From: Trichocoleus sp.
GTDB taxonomy: Bacteria; Cyanobacteriota; Cyanobacteriia; Elainellales; Elainellaceae
Direction of reading: 5' to 3'
DNA: 64,000 nt
Assembly: GCA_036702865.1 (NCBI GenBank)
Contig: DATNQD010000084.1
Coordinates: forward strand, 1-64,000
Under the pieces are notes generated by a model, which was given only the letters and a program-made list of their open reading frames with translations, was not told the DNA's origin and did not search any database. Each line of letters begins with the position of its first letter. Position 1 is the first letter of the stretch. The translations under genes and the position numbers were made by a program. This document shows positions 18,969-27,841 of this stretch, piece after piece.

Positions 18969-20009
18969 ATGGAAATTGTTGATTTGGTCGTTGTTGGAGC
19001 AGGTATGGCAGGAATCACCTGTGCTCAGCGAGTTCAACAAGCTGGATACCGGGTGGCTGTGATTGAAAAATCAAAAGGATTGGGTGGCAGAGTGGCAACC
19101 CGACGTCTTGATGGAACCTGTGCTGATCATGGCTTGCGCTATCTGGAGCCACAGGGAGAACAAACAGCAGCCTTGATTCAATCATTGCTGCAAACCGGAG
19201 TTCTTACGTTTTGGACAGATCAAATTTATGAGTGGAGCAGTAATCAAATTATTCCTGCGGGTGAGCCTTATCCTCGCTATGCTGCACCAGATGGCATGAC
19301 TATGATCGCTAAGGCAGCGGCAACTGGACTAACAATCTATCGAGGGCAATGCGTTTTAGCAGTCATTCCCACTCCTCAAGGTTGGAGGTTCACCCTAGAC
19401 CCGATCGCTGCCCCTGCCCCAGACTTGCTGGCAAAAGCGATTGTCCTAGCAATCCCGGCTCCCCAAGCCCTCAATTTATTAGAGCCACTTGCCTCACAAG
19501 GTTTGTCGAGTGAAATTTTAGCCAAACTGCGATCGGTGGAGTTTGATCCCTGCATGACGGCAATCGCGGTTTACGCTTCAGAGCATGAGGCAGAGATTGC
19601 AGTTGCGCCCTGGCAAGCGATTCGTTGTACTCACGATCCTGCTGTTGCCTGGATTGGGCAGGAAAGCAGTAAACGCCGCAAAGCTGAACAACCCGTCATC
19701 GTCACCCACAGTACGGCTGATTTTGCTAAACGATATCTTGAGTCTGATGATTTGCAAGCTGTCGGACAACAGCTGCTCGATCGCGCCGCTGCAATCTCTT
19801 TTCCCTGGCTCAGCCGTCCTCAAACATTGCAAGTCCACCGTTGGCGATATGCCTTTGTGAAACAAGCACTACCCGAACTTTATCTTGCCAGCTTATTCCC
19901 TTTACCCCTGGTTTGTAGCGGAGAGTGGTGTGGGGGCTATCAGATTGAAGCAGCACTACAGTCTGGACAGGCAGCTGCAATGCAAATTATGCAGGCAATG
20001 GTCACCTGA
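18969..20009 (+). CDS. FAD-dependent amine-oxidase/renalase-like oxidoreductase
   Basis: A flavoprotein of the NAD(P)/FAD-binding Rossmann type. The dinucleotide motif VVVGAGMAGITCAQRVQQAG starts at residue 7, and the second motif GLGGRVATRRLDG follows near residue 39, as in renalase-like and amine-oxidase-like proteins. The C-terminal FAD motif is degenerate but has GEWCGGYQIEAALQSGQAAA. The ATG at 18969 puts the Rossmann motif at the very N-terminus. The substrate cannot be told from sequence. A GC-rich hairpin lies shortly after the stop. Confidence 0.82.
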   Translation: MEIVDLVVVGAGMAGITCAQRVQQAGYRVAVIEKSKGLGGRVATRRLDGTCADHGLRYLEPQGEQTAALIQSLLQTGVLTFWTDQIYEWSSNQIIPAGEPYPRYAAPDGMTMIAKAAATGLTIYRGQCVLAVIPTPQGWRFTLDPIAAPAPDLLAKAIVLAIPAPQALNLLEPLASQGLSSEILAKLRSVEFDPCMTAIAVYASEHEAEIAVAPWQAIRCTHDPAVAWIGQESSKRRKAEQPVIVTHSTADFAKRYLESDDLQAVGQQLLDRAAAISFPWLSRPQTLQVHRWRYAFVKQALPELYLASLFPLPLVCSGEWCGGYQIEAALQSGQAAAMQIMQAMVT

Positions 20010-20031
20010 AAAAAGAGCCTTTCGATCAAAG

Positions 20032-20054
20032 AAGGGCGCGAACTGCACGCCCTT
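20032..20054. terminator. GC-rich hairpin in the convergent gap, probable bidirectional terminator
   Basis: AAGGGCG and CGCCCTT form a perfect 7-bp stem with a 9-base loop. It sits between the oxidoreductase gene and the minus-strand 60-aa gene. On the minus strand it is followed by a pyrimidine-rich CTTCTTTG, and there is no pure T-run on the plus strand, so efficiency is uncertain. Confidence 0.45.
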
Positions 20055-20133
20055 GTCGGAGTTGATGAATCATTGAAAAGCTGATAGATGGTAGCAGAAC
20101 TGGGCAATGTCGATCGCCTTAGTTTGCTTGAGC

Positions 20134-20316
20134 TTACTCTGCTTCAGCCCCATCTTGAGACGTGTTCTCCCGCTCCATATCATCATTGTCTTGGGTAGCA
20201 CCACCAAATCTTCTGCCTCTACCCATGCGTCCAGAGTTCGTGCGTTTGCGGAATTTTCGGGCGTATGCCAGGTTACGGAGCGCTTTTTCTTTTTTTTGAT
20301 TACGGCGTTTAGCCAT
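20134..20316 (-). CDS. Small very basic protein, 60 aa
   Basis: The product starts MAKRRNQKKEKALRNLAYAR and continues with KFRKRTNSGRMGRGRRF; the last third is acidic (DNDDMERENTSQDGAEAE). The Lys/Arg-rich front resembles ribosome- or RNA-binding tails. No known domain is recognised. GAGG lies six bases before the ATG, and the frame has strongly biased composition, so it is probably real. It follows cca on the same strand by 150 bases, which would fit an RNA-related role by context only. Confidence 0.6.
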   Translation of the reverse strand: MAKRRNQKKEKALRNLAYARKFRKRTNSGRMGRGRRFGGATQDNDDMERENTSQDGAEAE

Positions 20317-20466
20317 TCTTGACCTCGTAGGAAAAACAGTGAATGCGGAGACAATTAGATTGACGAGTCAACCAACTCAGAACGCTTAAAACAAATTTTT
20401 GACGTTCCCCGCAAAGAACTTATCGTAGCACAGTTGCCCCATGCCCCTGCAAGACTAACACCTTGC

Positions 20467-21810
20467 TCAGAGCACCGTTTTGGCAAACTGCAAAGCGGCT
20501 TCTCGACCCAAAATTTTGCCTTCTGCCTGCGCCAGTTGCAGGGTTTCCAGAAGCTGACCGATGCGCGGTCCTGGTGGGAGATCGAGTTCAGTCATCAGAT
20601 CTCGTCCAGTCAGGGGCGAAGACGGGTGGGCAATGGGATCATCTGGAGTCAGAAACCGCTGCATCAGGGGCGCGATCGTCTCAAGTGAGGTTCCTGCAGC
20701 AACTGCCAGCACTGCCAGAGCCGGAAACGCCATACCCACCCCCCGAAACAGAAGATATTGCTCGCGGCGAGACAGGTTTGAGACTACATCAGGCTGCACC
20801 TGCGGTGAGTGCTTTACGGCTGCCAGCACAGACTGAACCTCAGCCCGACTGTATTTCAAATGCCAGAGTTCTTGCTCCGCAACTACCAGATCAGGAGCAA
20901 CCAGACAAGCGAGTTTGGCGACCTTGAGCCAGCTTCGCCCTGCCCCAGACAACCGATGTTGGTCGCGCACCCAGCCTGATAGCTCTAGCCCCATTTCGGA
21001 CCAGCCTTGGGCGAGATCGATCGCCGCCTGATCCACTTGAGTAATCTGCTGCAAACCGCCTGCGGTGATGTGCGGTAGCCAATGTTTGAGCAACCCATCT
21101 TCCCAAACTTTCGTCAGCAAGGGCGTTCCTTTAGCCGTGCTGAGCAGATAGCTAAGTTCTGCCTGAACTCGCTCAGCCGCAACAGATTCCAGCAGGTTTG
21201 CAAGGTGCTGAATGGTGTGTTGGGTTTCTGGCTCAACGGTGAAACTAAGCTGAGCCGACTGCCGATAAGCCCGTAGCAACCGTAGCGGATCTTCCTTCAA
21301 ATTCTCAGGAGCAACCATACGAATCAATCGACGTTGCAGATCGGCATAGCCTTGCAAGGGATCAAGCAATTGCTCTGTGTAGGGGTTATAGGCAATTGCA
21401 TTCACAGTGAAATCGCGGCGGAGCAGATCATCTTCGAGCCGATCGCCCACTTGCTGCGCGAAATCAACGGTTGCTTTCTCAAAAACCACCCTGGCAATTT
21501 GACGTTCAGCATCAAGTAAAACAAAGCCTGCTCGGTAGTGATTGGCAATTGCTTTTGCCGTCCGAACTGCCCCTTCTGGCATCACAAAATCCAGGTCGAG
21601 GTATTCTGCCTGTCTGCCTAAGAGGGCATCACGAACATTTCCACCAACAAGATAGGTCGAAGGGGGCAGCCACTTTAGATCAAAGGGCCAAGTGTGGGGA
21701 GACAGAACTGATGCTGTCACAGGTAAAGACTGCTGAATCGTTGCAGGAAAAAGATCTGGGTACTTCAAAAATGACTCAATCCAAACAAATAAACAACTGG
21801 GAAGGCGCAA
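20467..21810 (-). CDS. cca: CCA tRNA nucleotidyltransferase / poly(A) polymerase family
   Basis: A class II nucleotidyltransferase that adds or repairs the tRNA 3' CCA end, or one half of that activity. The head domain has YLVGGNVRDALLGR and the metal-binding DLDFV, then DLLRRDFTVNAIAY and the RMVAPENLKEDPLRLLRAYR block. In some bacteria A-adding and CC-adding are split between two such proteins and sequence alone does not decide which this is. The start is uncertain: the first 40 or so residues have no family likeness, so initiation may be further in. Confidence 0.88.
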   Translation of the reverse strand: MRLPSCLFVWIESFLKYPDLFPATIQQSLPVTASVLSPHTWPFDLKWLPPSTYLVGGNVRDALLGRQAEYLDLDFVMPEGAVRTAKAIANHYRAGFVLLDAERQIARVVFEKATVDFAQQVGDRLEDDLLRRDFTVNAIAYNPYTEQLLDPLQGYADLQRRLIRMVAPENLKEDPLRLLRAYRQSAQLSFTVEPETQHTIQHLANLLESVAAERVQAELSYLLSTAKGTPLLTKVWEDGLLKHWLPHITAGGLQQITQVDQAAIDLAQGWSEMGLELSGWVRDQHRLSGAGRSWLKVAKLACLVAPDLVVAEQELWHLKYSRAEVQSVLAAVKHSPQVQPDVVSNLSRREQYLLFRGVGMAFPALAVLAVAAGTSLETIAPLMQRFLTPDDPIAHPSSPLTGRDLMTELDLPPGPRIGQLLETLQLAQAEGKILGREAALQFAKTVL

Positions 21811-22146
21811 GGCGCTGTAAGTCTAAACATCTATCATATTCTCAGGACAGTTCTGCCAGAAGCTCGTTTGAGGGATGCAATTTAACATTGCCCCAATTCA
21901 ACCGTTAAACAATCAATCGTTTTTAGACTGCTTTAAGCTTTCACTGTACAAGCTTTGCCTTGAGCCTGTGTCTCGTATCCCTGACTTGAGATGGAAGACA
22001 CCTCCCGATTCCTGCACTTCCCCATTCAAACTTTCCTTTCATTTTGAAACATCCCTCTCAATTCGCATCTGTTTTACAAAAACTTGAGATAGAGTAGCAG
22101 AAAAGGGGGTTACTCCCAGTGACCTTAATGCATGGAGGAATGGGCG
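21811..22146. other. Divergent intergenic region between cca and ycf34
   Basis: About 336 bases between two divergent genes. It must hold both promoters. I see no convincing open frame, hairpin or repeat in it. Confidence 0.4.
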
Positions 22147-22428
22147 ATGTGTATTTGTGTGAATTGTCACTATGTCGATCGATGCGTGACTTATAACGCT
22201 GTCGAAGCAGCTCATCAACAGCCCCACCTCACTGAAACCCCTGATTTTGAGCCAATCAACCCCAGCATTAACGCCAATATTCAACCACCTGAAGTGAGAG
22301 TCGAGAACAACCAGGTGGTACAGGATGGTGACTTTGGCTTTGAGTATGACGTCGTGGGTTGCGAAAGTTTCCGGGCAGAAATGGGCAAATGGGCGAGGTT
22401 GCGTCCGGGTGAGTTGGTGCCCACCTGA
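22147..22428 (+). CDS. ycf34: Ycf34 family protein (Cys-rich, iron-sulfur)
   Basis: Ycf34 is conserved in cyanobacteria and red-algal plastids; the cyanobacterial protein has been reported to bind an iron-sulfur cluster. The N-terminus MCICVNCHYVDRC has Cys at residues 2, 4, 7 and 13, with another Cys in VGCESFRAEM near residue 72. The block EAAHQQPHLTETPDFEPINP is the family hallmark. I chose the ATG at 22147 because the Cys cluster starts there; an ATG five codons earlier is in frame but outside the family pattern. No operon partner is evident. Confidence 0.93.
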   Translation: MCICVNCHYVDRCVTYNAVEAAHQQPHLTETPDFEPINPSINANIQPPEVRVENNQVVQDGDFGFEYDVVGCESFRAEMGKWARLRPGELVPT

Positions 22429-22501
22429 TACGGCTCGTTTCTAGCAGATGCGCTAAAGGACAAGGGGCTAGGATAAAGAAAATGCCTGTCCTGACAAGTC
22501 C

Positions 22502-24388
22502 ATGAGCTATTGTCTAAATCCAGCTTGTTCCAAGCCACAAAATCCTGATGATGTGAAATTTTGTCAGAACTGTGGCGTAAAGCTGTTGTTAGGCGATCGA
22601 TATCAGCCGATCAAGCTCATCGGTCAAGGTGGTTTTGGCAGAACTTTACTGGCGATCGATCGAGCAGCTTCAGCCTCTAAAAATCAGCCTCCATTTTGCG
22701 TCATTAAACAGCTTGTTGCTCAGTATCCTGGCATGAAGCGATCGGGCGATTTGATGCGGCAGGAAGCAGCACAGCTCGCAAGGTTGGGGCAGCATCCCCA
22801 AATTCCGGCTTTACTAGACCATTTTGAGCTGGAGACGGCTCAGTATTTGGTGCAAGAATTTATTGATGGACAAAATTTAGAGCAAGTTTTAGCAACAGAG
22901 GGGCTGTTCTCGGAGCAGCAAGTTCGATCGCTCCTGGCAGATTTATTGCCCGTCCTCCGGTTTATTCATGCCAATCAGGTAATTCATCGTGACCTGAAAC
23001 CCAGCAACATCATTCGTCCAGCCGGGGACGGACATTTGGTTTTAGTTGACTTTGGGGCATCCAAAATTGCGCCAGAAACAGCCAAAACTGAAACGGTGAT
23101 TGGCAGTGCTGGATATGCAGCTCCAGAGCAGGTGATGGGTCGGGCGGAGTTTGCCAGTGATCTATATAGTTTGGGTGTGACCTGCGTGCACCTGCTGACC
23201 GGAATGCATCCCTTTGATTTGTACTCCATTGGAGAAGATGCCTGGATTTGGCGGCAATATCTGCCCAAACCAATCAGTTCAGAACTGCGGCGCGTTTTAG
23301 ACAAGCTTTTGCAAAAGGCAACTCGACAACGCTATAGCAATGCTACAGAAGCCTTACAAGATTTGCGCTTAGAACGGGTTGCCCCGATCGACCCACCTGA
23401 TCAATTCAGCCGAACTGATGCCCAGACCCCTCAGAAAATTCCTTCCCGCAAACAATCAACCCGATCCCAGCCAACCCAAGCAATCTGGCGCTGTGTTCAA
23501 ACGATTGAAGGGCATGAGGGAGAGATCACAGCATTGGCAATCGATCGAGCAGGCAATCTGCTGGCCACTGGAGGAACCGATCGCGCCATTTATCTCTGGG
23601 ATTTAGCAACCGGAGAACGACTGCACTGCTTTCTCGGTCGATCGCTTTGGTTTGGCGTTGGGCATAGCGATCGGATTACAGCCCTCACCTTTAGCCCAGA
23701 AGGACGGTTTCTGATCAGTGCAAGTGATGACGGCACAATTAAACAATGGGACTTGAAAACGTTGCGCCTGGTCAGCACCTTATCCGGTCACGGTTGGGGC
23801 ATTTCTGCCATGACTTTGAGTGAGGATGGATACCTCTTAGTCAGTGGCGATCGAGAAGGCAGAATCCAGCTTTGGGATTTGGAAACTGAGACCGTGATCA
23901 GCAGCTTGAACAACCAGCGAAACGCAATCAGTGCCGTGGTTATCAGCCCAGACCAGCAACTTCTGGTCAGCAGCAGCCTTGATAAAACAATTTGTTTTTG
24001 GGACTTCCAGACAGATATTTTGCTCAAAACGCTTAAAGGGCATTTGGATAGCGTCACCGCAGCAACCCTCACACCCAACGGACGCACCCTCCTTAGCGGC
24101 AGTGCCGATCGAACCATTAAGCTATGGGATGTTGTCTCAGCTTCTCAAATCAAAGTCATTGCGGCTCACCGGGATAGCATTACCGATCTTGCTGTTCATC
24201 CAAGGGAATTGCTGTTCGCCAGCAGCAGCGAGGACAATACCGTTAAACTCTGGAACGTCCAGACTGGTAGCCGCATTGTTACACTTCCCCATCCTTGGGC
24301 AGTCAACCAAATTAGTTTTAGCCCAGATGGAGAATTATTAGTGAGCGGTAGTGCCGATGAAACGATCCGGATCTGGCAGCGAGACTAG
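22502..24388 (+). CDS. Ser/Thr protein kinase with N-terminal zinc ribbon and C-terminal WD40 propeller
   Basis: Domain order is visible directly. A zinc ribbon has Cys at 4, 9, 21 and 24. A Hanks-type kinase domain (about 33-300) carries GQGGFGRT, CVIKQL, HRDLKPSN, DFGASK and APEQ, so all catalytic motifs are intact. A short Ser/Thr/Gln linker precedes seven WD40 repeats (from about residue 334), each ending in WD, WN or WQ; seven makes one closed propeller. Such kinases are typical of filamentous cyanobacteria; partner and substrate are unknown. Its stop codon overlaps the stop of the convergent histidine-kinase gene. Confidence 0.95.
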   Translation: MSYCLNPACSKPQNPDDVKFCQNCGVKLLLGDRYQPIKLIGQGGFGRTLLAIDRAASASKNQPPFCVIKQLVAQYPGMKRSGDLMRQEAAQLARLGQHPQIPALLDHFELETAQYLVQEFIDGQNLEQVLATEGLFSEQQVRSLLADLLPVLRFIHANQVIHRDLKPSNIIRPAGDGHLVLVDFGASKIAPETAKTETVIGSAGYAAPEQVMGRAEFASDLYSLGVTCVHLLTGMHPFDLYSIGEDAWIWRQYLPKPISSELRRVLDKLLQKATRQRYSNATEALQDLRLERVAPIDPPDQFSRTDAQTPQKIPSRKQSTRSQPTQAIWRCVQTIEGHEGEITALAIDRAGNLLATGGTDRAIYLWDLATGERLHCFLGRSLWFGVGHSDRITALTFSPEGRFLISASDDGTIKQWDLKTLRLVSTLSGHGWGISAMTLSEDGYLLVSGDREGRIQLWDLETETVISSLNNQRNAISAVVISPDQQLLVSSSLDKTICFWDFQTDILLKTLKGHLDSVTAATLTPNGRTLLSGSADRTIKLWDVVSASQIKVIAAHRDSITDLAVHPRELLFASSSEDNTVKLWNVQTGSRIVTLPHPWAVNQISFSPDGELLVSGSADETIRIWQRD

Positions 24389-25578
24389 GAACGAATCGGC
24401 AGGTAAATGGTAAAGGTGCTGCCCTGCCCCAATTCAGACTTCACCTCGATCATGCCGCGATGTGCCTCAATAATCCGCTGAGAGAGATAAAGCCCCAAGC
24501 CACTCCCTGCCCGCTTATGTTCTCCCTGGCGGAACCGCTGAAACAGAGAAGCCTGATCTTCAGGAGAAATACCTGAACCTGTGTCCTGGATCTCGATCGC
24601 AATACAGCGAGATAGCTGCCCCTCATTTACAGATGGGGTTGTGCCCACAACGTTAAACTCTCCAGCTTCTAAAGTACTTTCAGAGAGATTGCGCTCTCTA
24701 ATACCCAGAAGCCGGACGGCAACAAAGCCACAATCGGTAAACTTGATCGCATTGCCAACCAAATTAGTAAACACCCGTTGCAGTTCCAGTCGATCGCCCT
24801 GAACGCTAGTTGTAGCTGCTGCTTCGTCAATCGTTTCAGTCTGAAGCTCAACTCCTTTATCTTTTGCCAGCGGCATCAGTTCCTGAACAACTTCCTGGAG
24901 CAGATCTTGCAGATTCAGCGATGAGAAGATCAGGTTTTTTTGCCCTGCCTCATGACGATAGACTTCCAACAGTGTGTTTACCATTTGCAGCAAGTTTTTA
25001 TTGCTGCGGATCATGATAGTAAAAGCATCGTCCATGTCATTGCCAACATCCCCAAATGCTCCATCACGGAACAAGTTGAGCATTCGATCGGCAGCAACCA
25101 GGGGTGTCCGCAGGTCGTGCGTTAAGCGCGATACAAAATCTTCTCGCTGGCGCACCATTTGTTCTCGTTCGTCAATGCTGTGCTTCAAACGAAGGAGCGA
25201 TCGAACCCGCGCCAACAGTTCATCAACATCAACGGGTTTACGAATGAAATCATCAGCTCCAGCATCTAAACCTTCAACAACGCTGGACTGCTCATGAGCC
25301 GTAATTAACAAGATGGGGATAAATGGCAGTTTGCGAAATCGCTGCGCCTGACGAACTCGCCGAGTAACTTCATAGCCGTCCATTCCGGGCATCATCACAT
25401 CGAGCAAGATCAAATCGGGAGGGAGTTTCTCGATTTTCTCTAGTGCCGAGCGACCATCTTCAGCCAGGCTAATCTCGTAGCCTCGATCCTCTAGGATAGT
25501 TTGTACCAGGAATAAGTTATCGGGAGAGTCATCAACTGCCAGGATGCGATCGACCCTAGAAGGTTGAATAGAAGACAT
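24385..25578 (-). CDS. Hybrid response regulator - histidine kinase (REC-HisKA-HATPase)
   Basis: A cytoplasmic two-component protein of 397 residues. The N-terminal receiver has the acidic pair DD near 16-17, phospho-acceptor Asp60 in LILLDVMMPGMDGYE and the switch Lys in IRKPVD. A HisKA domain follows with His154 in SRLTHDLRTPL. The HATPase_c domain has NLVGNAIKFTD (N box), DTGSGISPED (G1) and GSGLGLYLSQRI (G2). There is no membrane segment or sensor domain, so input probably comes from phosphorylation of the receiver. Its gene ends in a CTAG shared with the convergent kinase gene, so the two overlap by four bases. Confidence 0.95.
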   Translation of the reverse strand: MSSIQPSRVDRILAVDDSPDNLFLVQTILEDRGYEISLAEDGRSALEKIEKLPPDLILLDVMMPGMDGYEVTRRVRQAQRFRKLPFIPILLITAHEQSSVVEGLDAGADDFIRKPVDVDELLARVRSLLRLKHSIDEREQMVRQREDFVSRLTHDLRTPLVAADRMLNLFRDGAFGDVGNDMDDAFTIMIRSNKNLLQMVNTLLEVYRHEAGQKNLIFSSLNLQDLLQEVVQELMPLAKDKGVELQTETIDEAAATTSVQGDRLELQRVFTNLVGNAIKFTDCGFVAVRLLGIRERNLSESTLEAGEFNVVGTTPSVNEGQLSRCIAIEIQDTGSGISPEDQASLFQRFRQGEHKRAGSGLGLYLSQRIIEAHRGMIEVKSELGQGSTFTIYLPIRS

Positions 25579-26153
25579 ATAAATTTAGGCTGGACAGCAA
25601 AAAGGAACCACTAATTAGATAGATAAAAATCGCTAGTTGATTATGAAAGACAATCCCTAAGTTCGCAAGCCTTTAAACAAAGAGAGCGACAAAATTTCAC
25701 CTCCTCTACCTCACCCCTGAGAAATCAAGTTGCACGAAATGTTTTAATATTTCGAGAACATTTGTACAGAATGAACCAGTCCAGTTTACAAAGTTTTATT
25801 GACAGGTAACTTCCAGTGTCAACCTAAATGAGGTTTTCACCCTCACCCTAAAGAAGGAATGGCATTCCCGTAGTTGTATAACGTCTGAGGGATGCTTTAT
25901 GGCATTTATTTCACAGCATTCAATTGATTCCAGCCCCTCAACCAAAAATTACACGAATTAAGAGCTGATGTCCTGCTTTTTGCCAATGTCCTGTTTTTAA
26001 GCTAGGGGTTGTTTTGGAATAGGTCTTAAGCAGGAACCCGACTTTAGCTTTTAGGGAGGATTACCTCTCTTGATGGACACACTTTCTTAGTTCATCGTCC
26101 ATACTGGTGAATGTCTCGTAAAACGTTTGACGCATCACTAACGGGTACTGGCA
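25579..26153. other. Divergent intergenic region between hybrid kinase and LuxR-type regulator
   Basis: About 575 AT-rich bases between divergent genes. It should hold both promoters. Short direct similarities such as GATGTCCTGCTTTTT and AATGTCCTGTTTTT (about 25967-25996) form an imperfect tandem repeat. I see no gene, RNA gene or confident operator. Confidence 0.4.
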
Positions 26154-26870
26154 ATGGGTGAGATTTCTGTTGCTTTGGTTGAAGATCACGATTTGACTCG
26201 CGTGGGTTTGCGAACTGCACTGCAGCGGTATGAAGGAATTCGTGTCGTTGGCGAAGCAGCGAATGCATCCCAAGGATTGAAACTCTTAGAAACATCAAAG
26301 GCGGATGTGGCGATCGTTGACATCGGCTTGCCTGACATGGACGGAATTGAGCTAACTCGCCAGTTTCGGCAGTTTCAGGGTGAGCATGAGGACAATGGGA
26401 CAAAAGTGCTAATCCTGACGATGCATGACAGTGAGGAGTCTGTTCTCGCTGCCTTTGCTGCCGGAGCCGATTCTTACTGCATGAAAGACATCAGCACTGA
26501 GCGACTTGCAGAAGCACTCAGAGCAACTTATGGCGGCAACTCTTGGATTGATCCAGCAATTGCCAGTATTGTCTTACGGCAGGTTCGGCACGCTCCCGGG
26601 GGTGCAGCCAGTGAAGAAGCGAAGAAAGTGTCGATCGGCGCAGTCGAGCCGGAATATGAGCAAATTCTGGAGAGCTATCCACTAACCGAGCGTGAGCTTG
26701 AGGTGCTGGAACTCATTGTGGCAGGGTGCAGCAACGCAGCGATTGCCGAAAAGCTGTACATCACTGTTGGCACTGTCAAAACCCACGTTCGGAACATTCT
26801 CAACAAGCTCTGTGCAGATGACCGAACTCAGGCAGCTGTCCTTGCTCTGCGATCGGGCTTAATTGGTTAA
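26154..26870 (+). CDS. NarL/LuxR-family response regulator
   Basis: A DNA-binding response regulator. The receiver domain has acidic residues at 10-11 (VEDHD), phospho-acceptor Asp56 in VAIVDIGLPDMDGIE and a Lys in SYCMKDIS. A charged linker of about 30 residues leads to a LuxR-type HTH at about 175-238, with LTERELEVLELIVAGCSNAAI and the recognition segment TVGTVKTHVRNILNKL. The target genes are unknown. The neighbouring divergent hybrid kinase is a possible partner, as it has a transmitter domain, but pairing is inference. Confidence 0.93.
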   Translation: MGEISVALVEDHDLTRVGLRTALQRYEGIRVVGEAANASQGLKLLETSKADVAIVDIGLPDMDGIELTRQFRQFQGEHEDNGTKVLILTMHDSEESVLAAFAAGADSYCMKDISTERLAEALRATYGGNSWIDPAIASIVLRQVRHAPGGAASEEAKKVSIGAVEPEYEQILESYPLTERELEVLELIVAGCSNAAIAEKLYITVGTVKTHVRNILNKLCADDRTQAAVLALRSGLIG

Positions 26871-26894
26871 GCTCTTGCAATTTATCTCTGCTGA

Positions 26895-27812
26895 TCAGGG
26901 GTTGCAGTAAAGGCACTGCCCCGGATCGGCAGTTTTACAGCCATCAGGAAACAAGATTTCTTGCTGTTGGCTGCATTTTTGGCATCGATAAATCACCGAT
27001 CGCGTTAAGGGAGTTGGAAGTAGACAGAGTTCGCAAGGTAGACCAGGACGGCGATCGACGATCGAAAATCCGGGAAAGCCACACTCTGGACAAAGCTGTT
27101 GGAGTTTCGTAATCAGGTCTTGGGTTGCCTGAGCAATCACTTTCATCCGCATGGGGTTGTACATTGCTCGCATATCGGTTTCGAGATGCACAATCTCTGC
27201 CTGCTGCAATGCCCACTCGATCGCCTCAGTCAACTGTTCTTCCGTCGTAATCCCCTTCACAATCTGGCTACTGCTTTTAGGGACACCGTTTGCATCAGGG
27301 TCAGCAATTACTATCAAGCCGTGTTCTGGAAACCCAACTTTTGCAGCGAAAGCTTGAGCTTCTGCGCCAGTTCTTACCTGCTGATGCCTAAAATTGGTTG
27401 CTGTTGAGAGGGCTTCGCCGATCACTTCCAGGTCATGCTGGCGATCGATCAACATCACAATTTCTCGATTCGCAGGCAGCAAAGGCATCGCAGGGTGAGG
27501 AGCAAAACTTCCTTCGCTGGCAATACCGATCGTGTCTCCGGTTCGCTGCATCGCGGCTTGTGCTTTCAGGCGGGCAGTCAAAATTTGGTCGCCCGGACGC
27601 TTGACCTCGCGAGTAAATGTGCCGAATTGGTCTGTATTAAACTGATCGGTGTCGAAAGCGGGAACGGTGACTCGCAACCCAAATGACTGCTCCAGCAAAG
27701 GGGCAATCACCCGTTCTTTTTGATGCATGGTGGCAAGTGTCGCTGACCGATCGCCAAACCAGTGACGGATCGATCGATCCGGGTTTGCTTGCGGTTCACT
27801 AAATTCCATCAT
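26895..27812 (-). CDS. DUF6671-like protein with Cys-rich C-terminus
   Basis: The N-terminal part holds RSATLATMHQKERVIAPLLEQ, resembling the start of DUF6671 proteins. The middle alternates alpha and beta segments (EIVMLIDRQHD…, HGLIVIADPDA). The C-terminal 80 residues contain paired Cys: CPEC, CELC, CQKC and CLYC, enough for two zinc ribbons. Function is unknown. The family name is from memory. The gene is convergent with the LuxR regulator (24 bases) and downstream of the pentapeptide gene on the same strand, 29 bases away, so the two may share a transcript. Confidence 0.65.
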   Translation of the reverse strand: MMEFSEPQANPDRSIRHWFGDRSATLATMHQKERVIAPLLEQSFGLRVTVPAFDTDQFNTDQFGTFTREVKRPGDQILTARLKAQAAMQRTGDTIGIASEGSFAPHPAMPLLPANREIVMLIDRQHDLEVIGEALSTATNFRHQQVRTGAEAQAFAAKVGFPEHGLIVIADPDANGVPKSSSQIVKGITTEEQLTEAIEWALQQAEIVHLETDMRAMYNPMRMKVIAQATQDLITKLQQLCPECGFPGFSIVDRRPGLPCELCLLPTPLTRSVIYRCQKCSQQQEILFPDGCKTADPGQCLYCNP

Positions 27813-27841
27813 GAGATGCGCTACATCCAGTCAGTCTTCAT

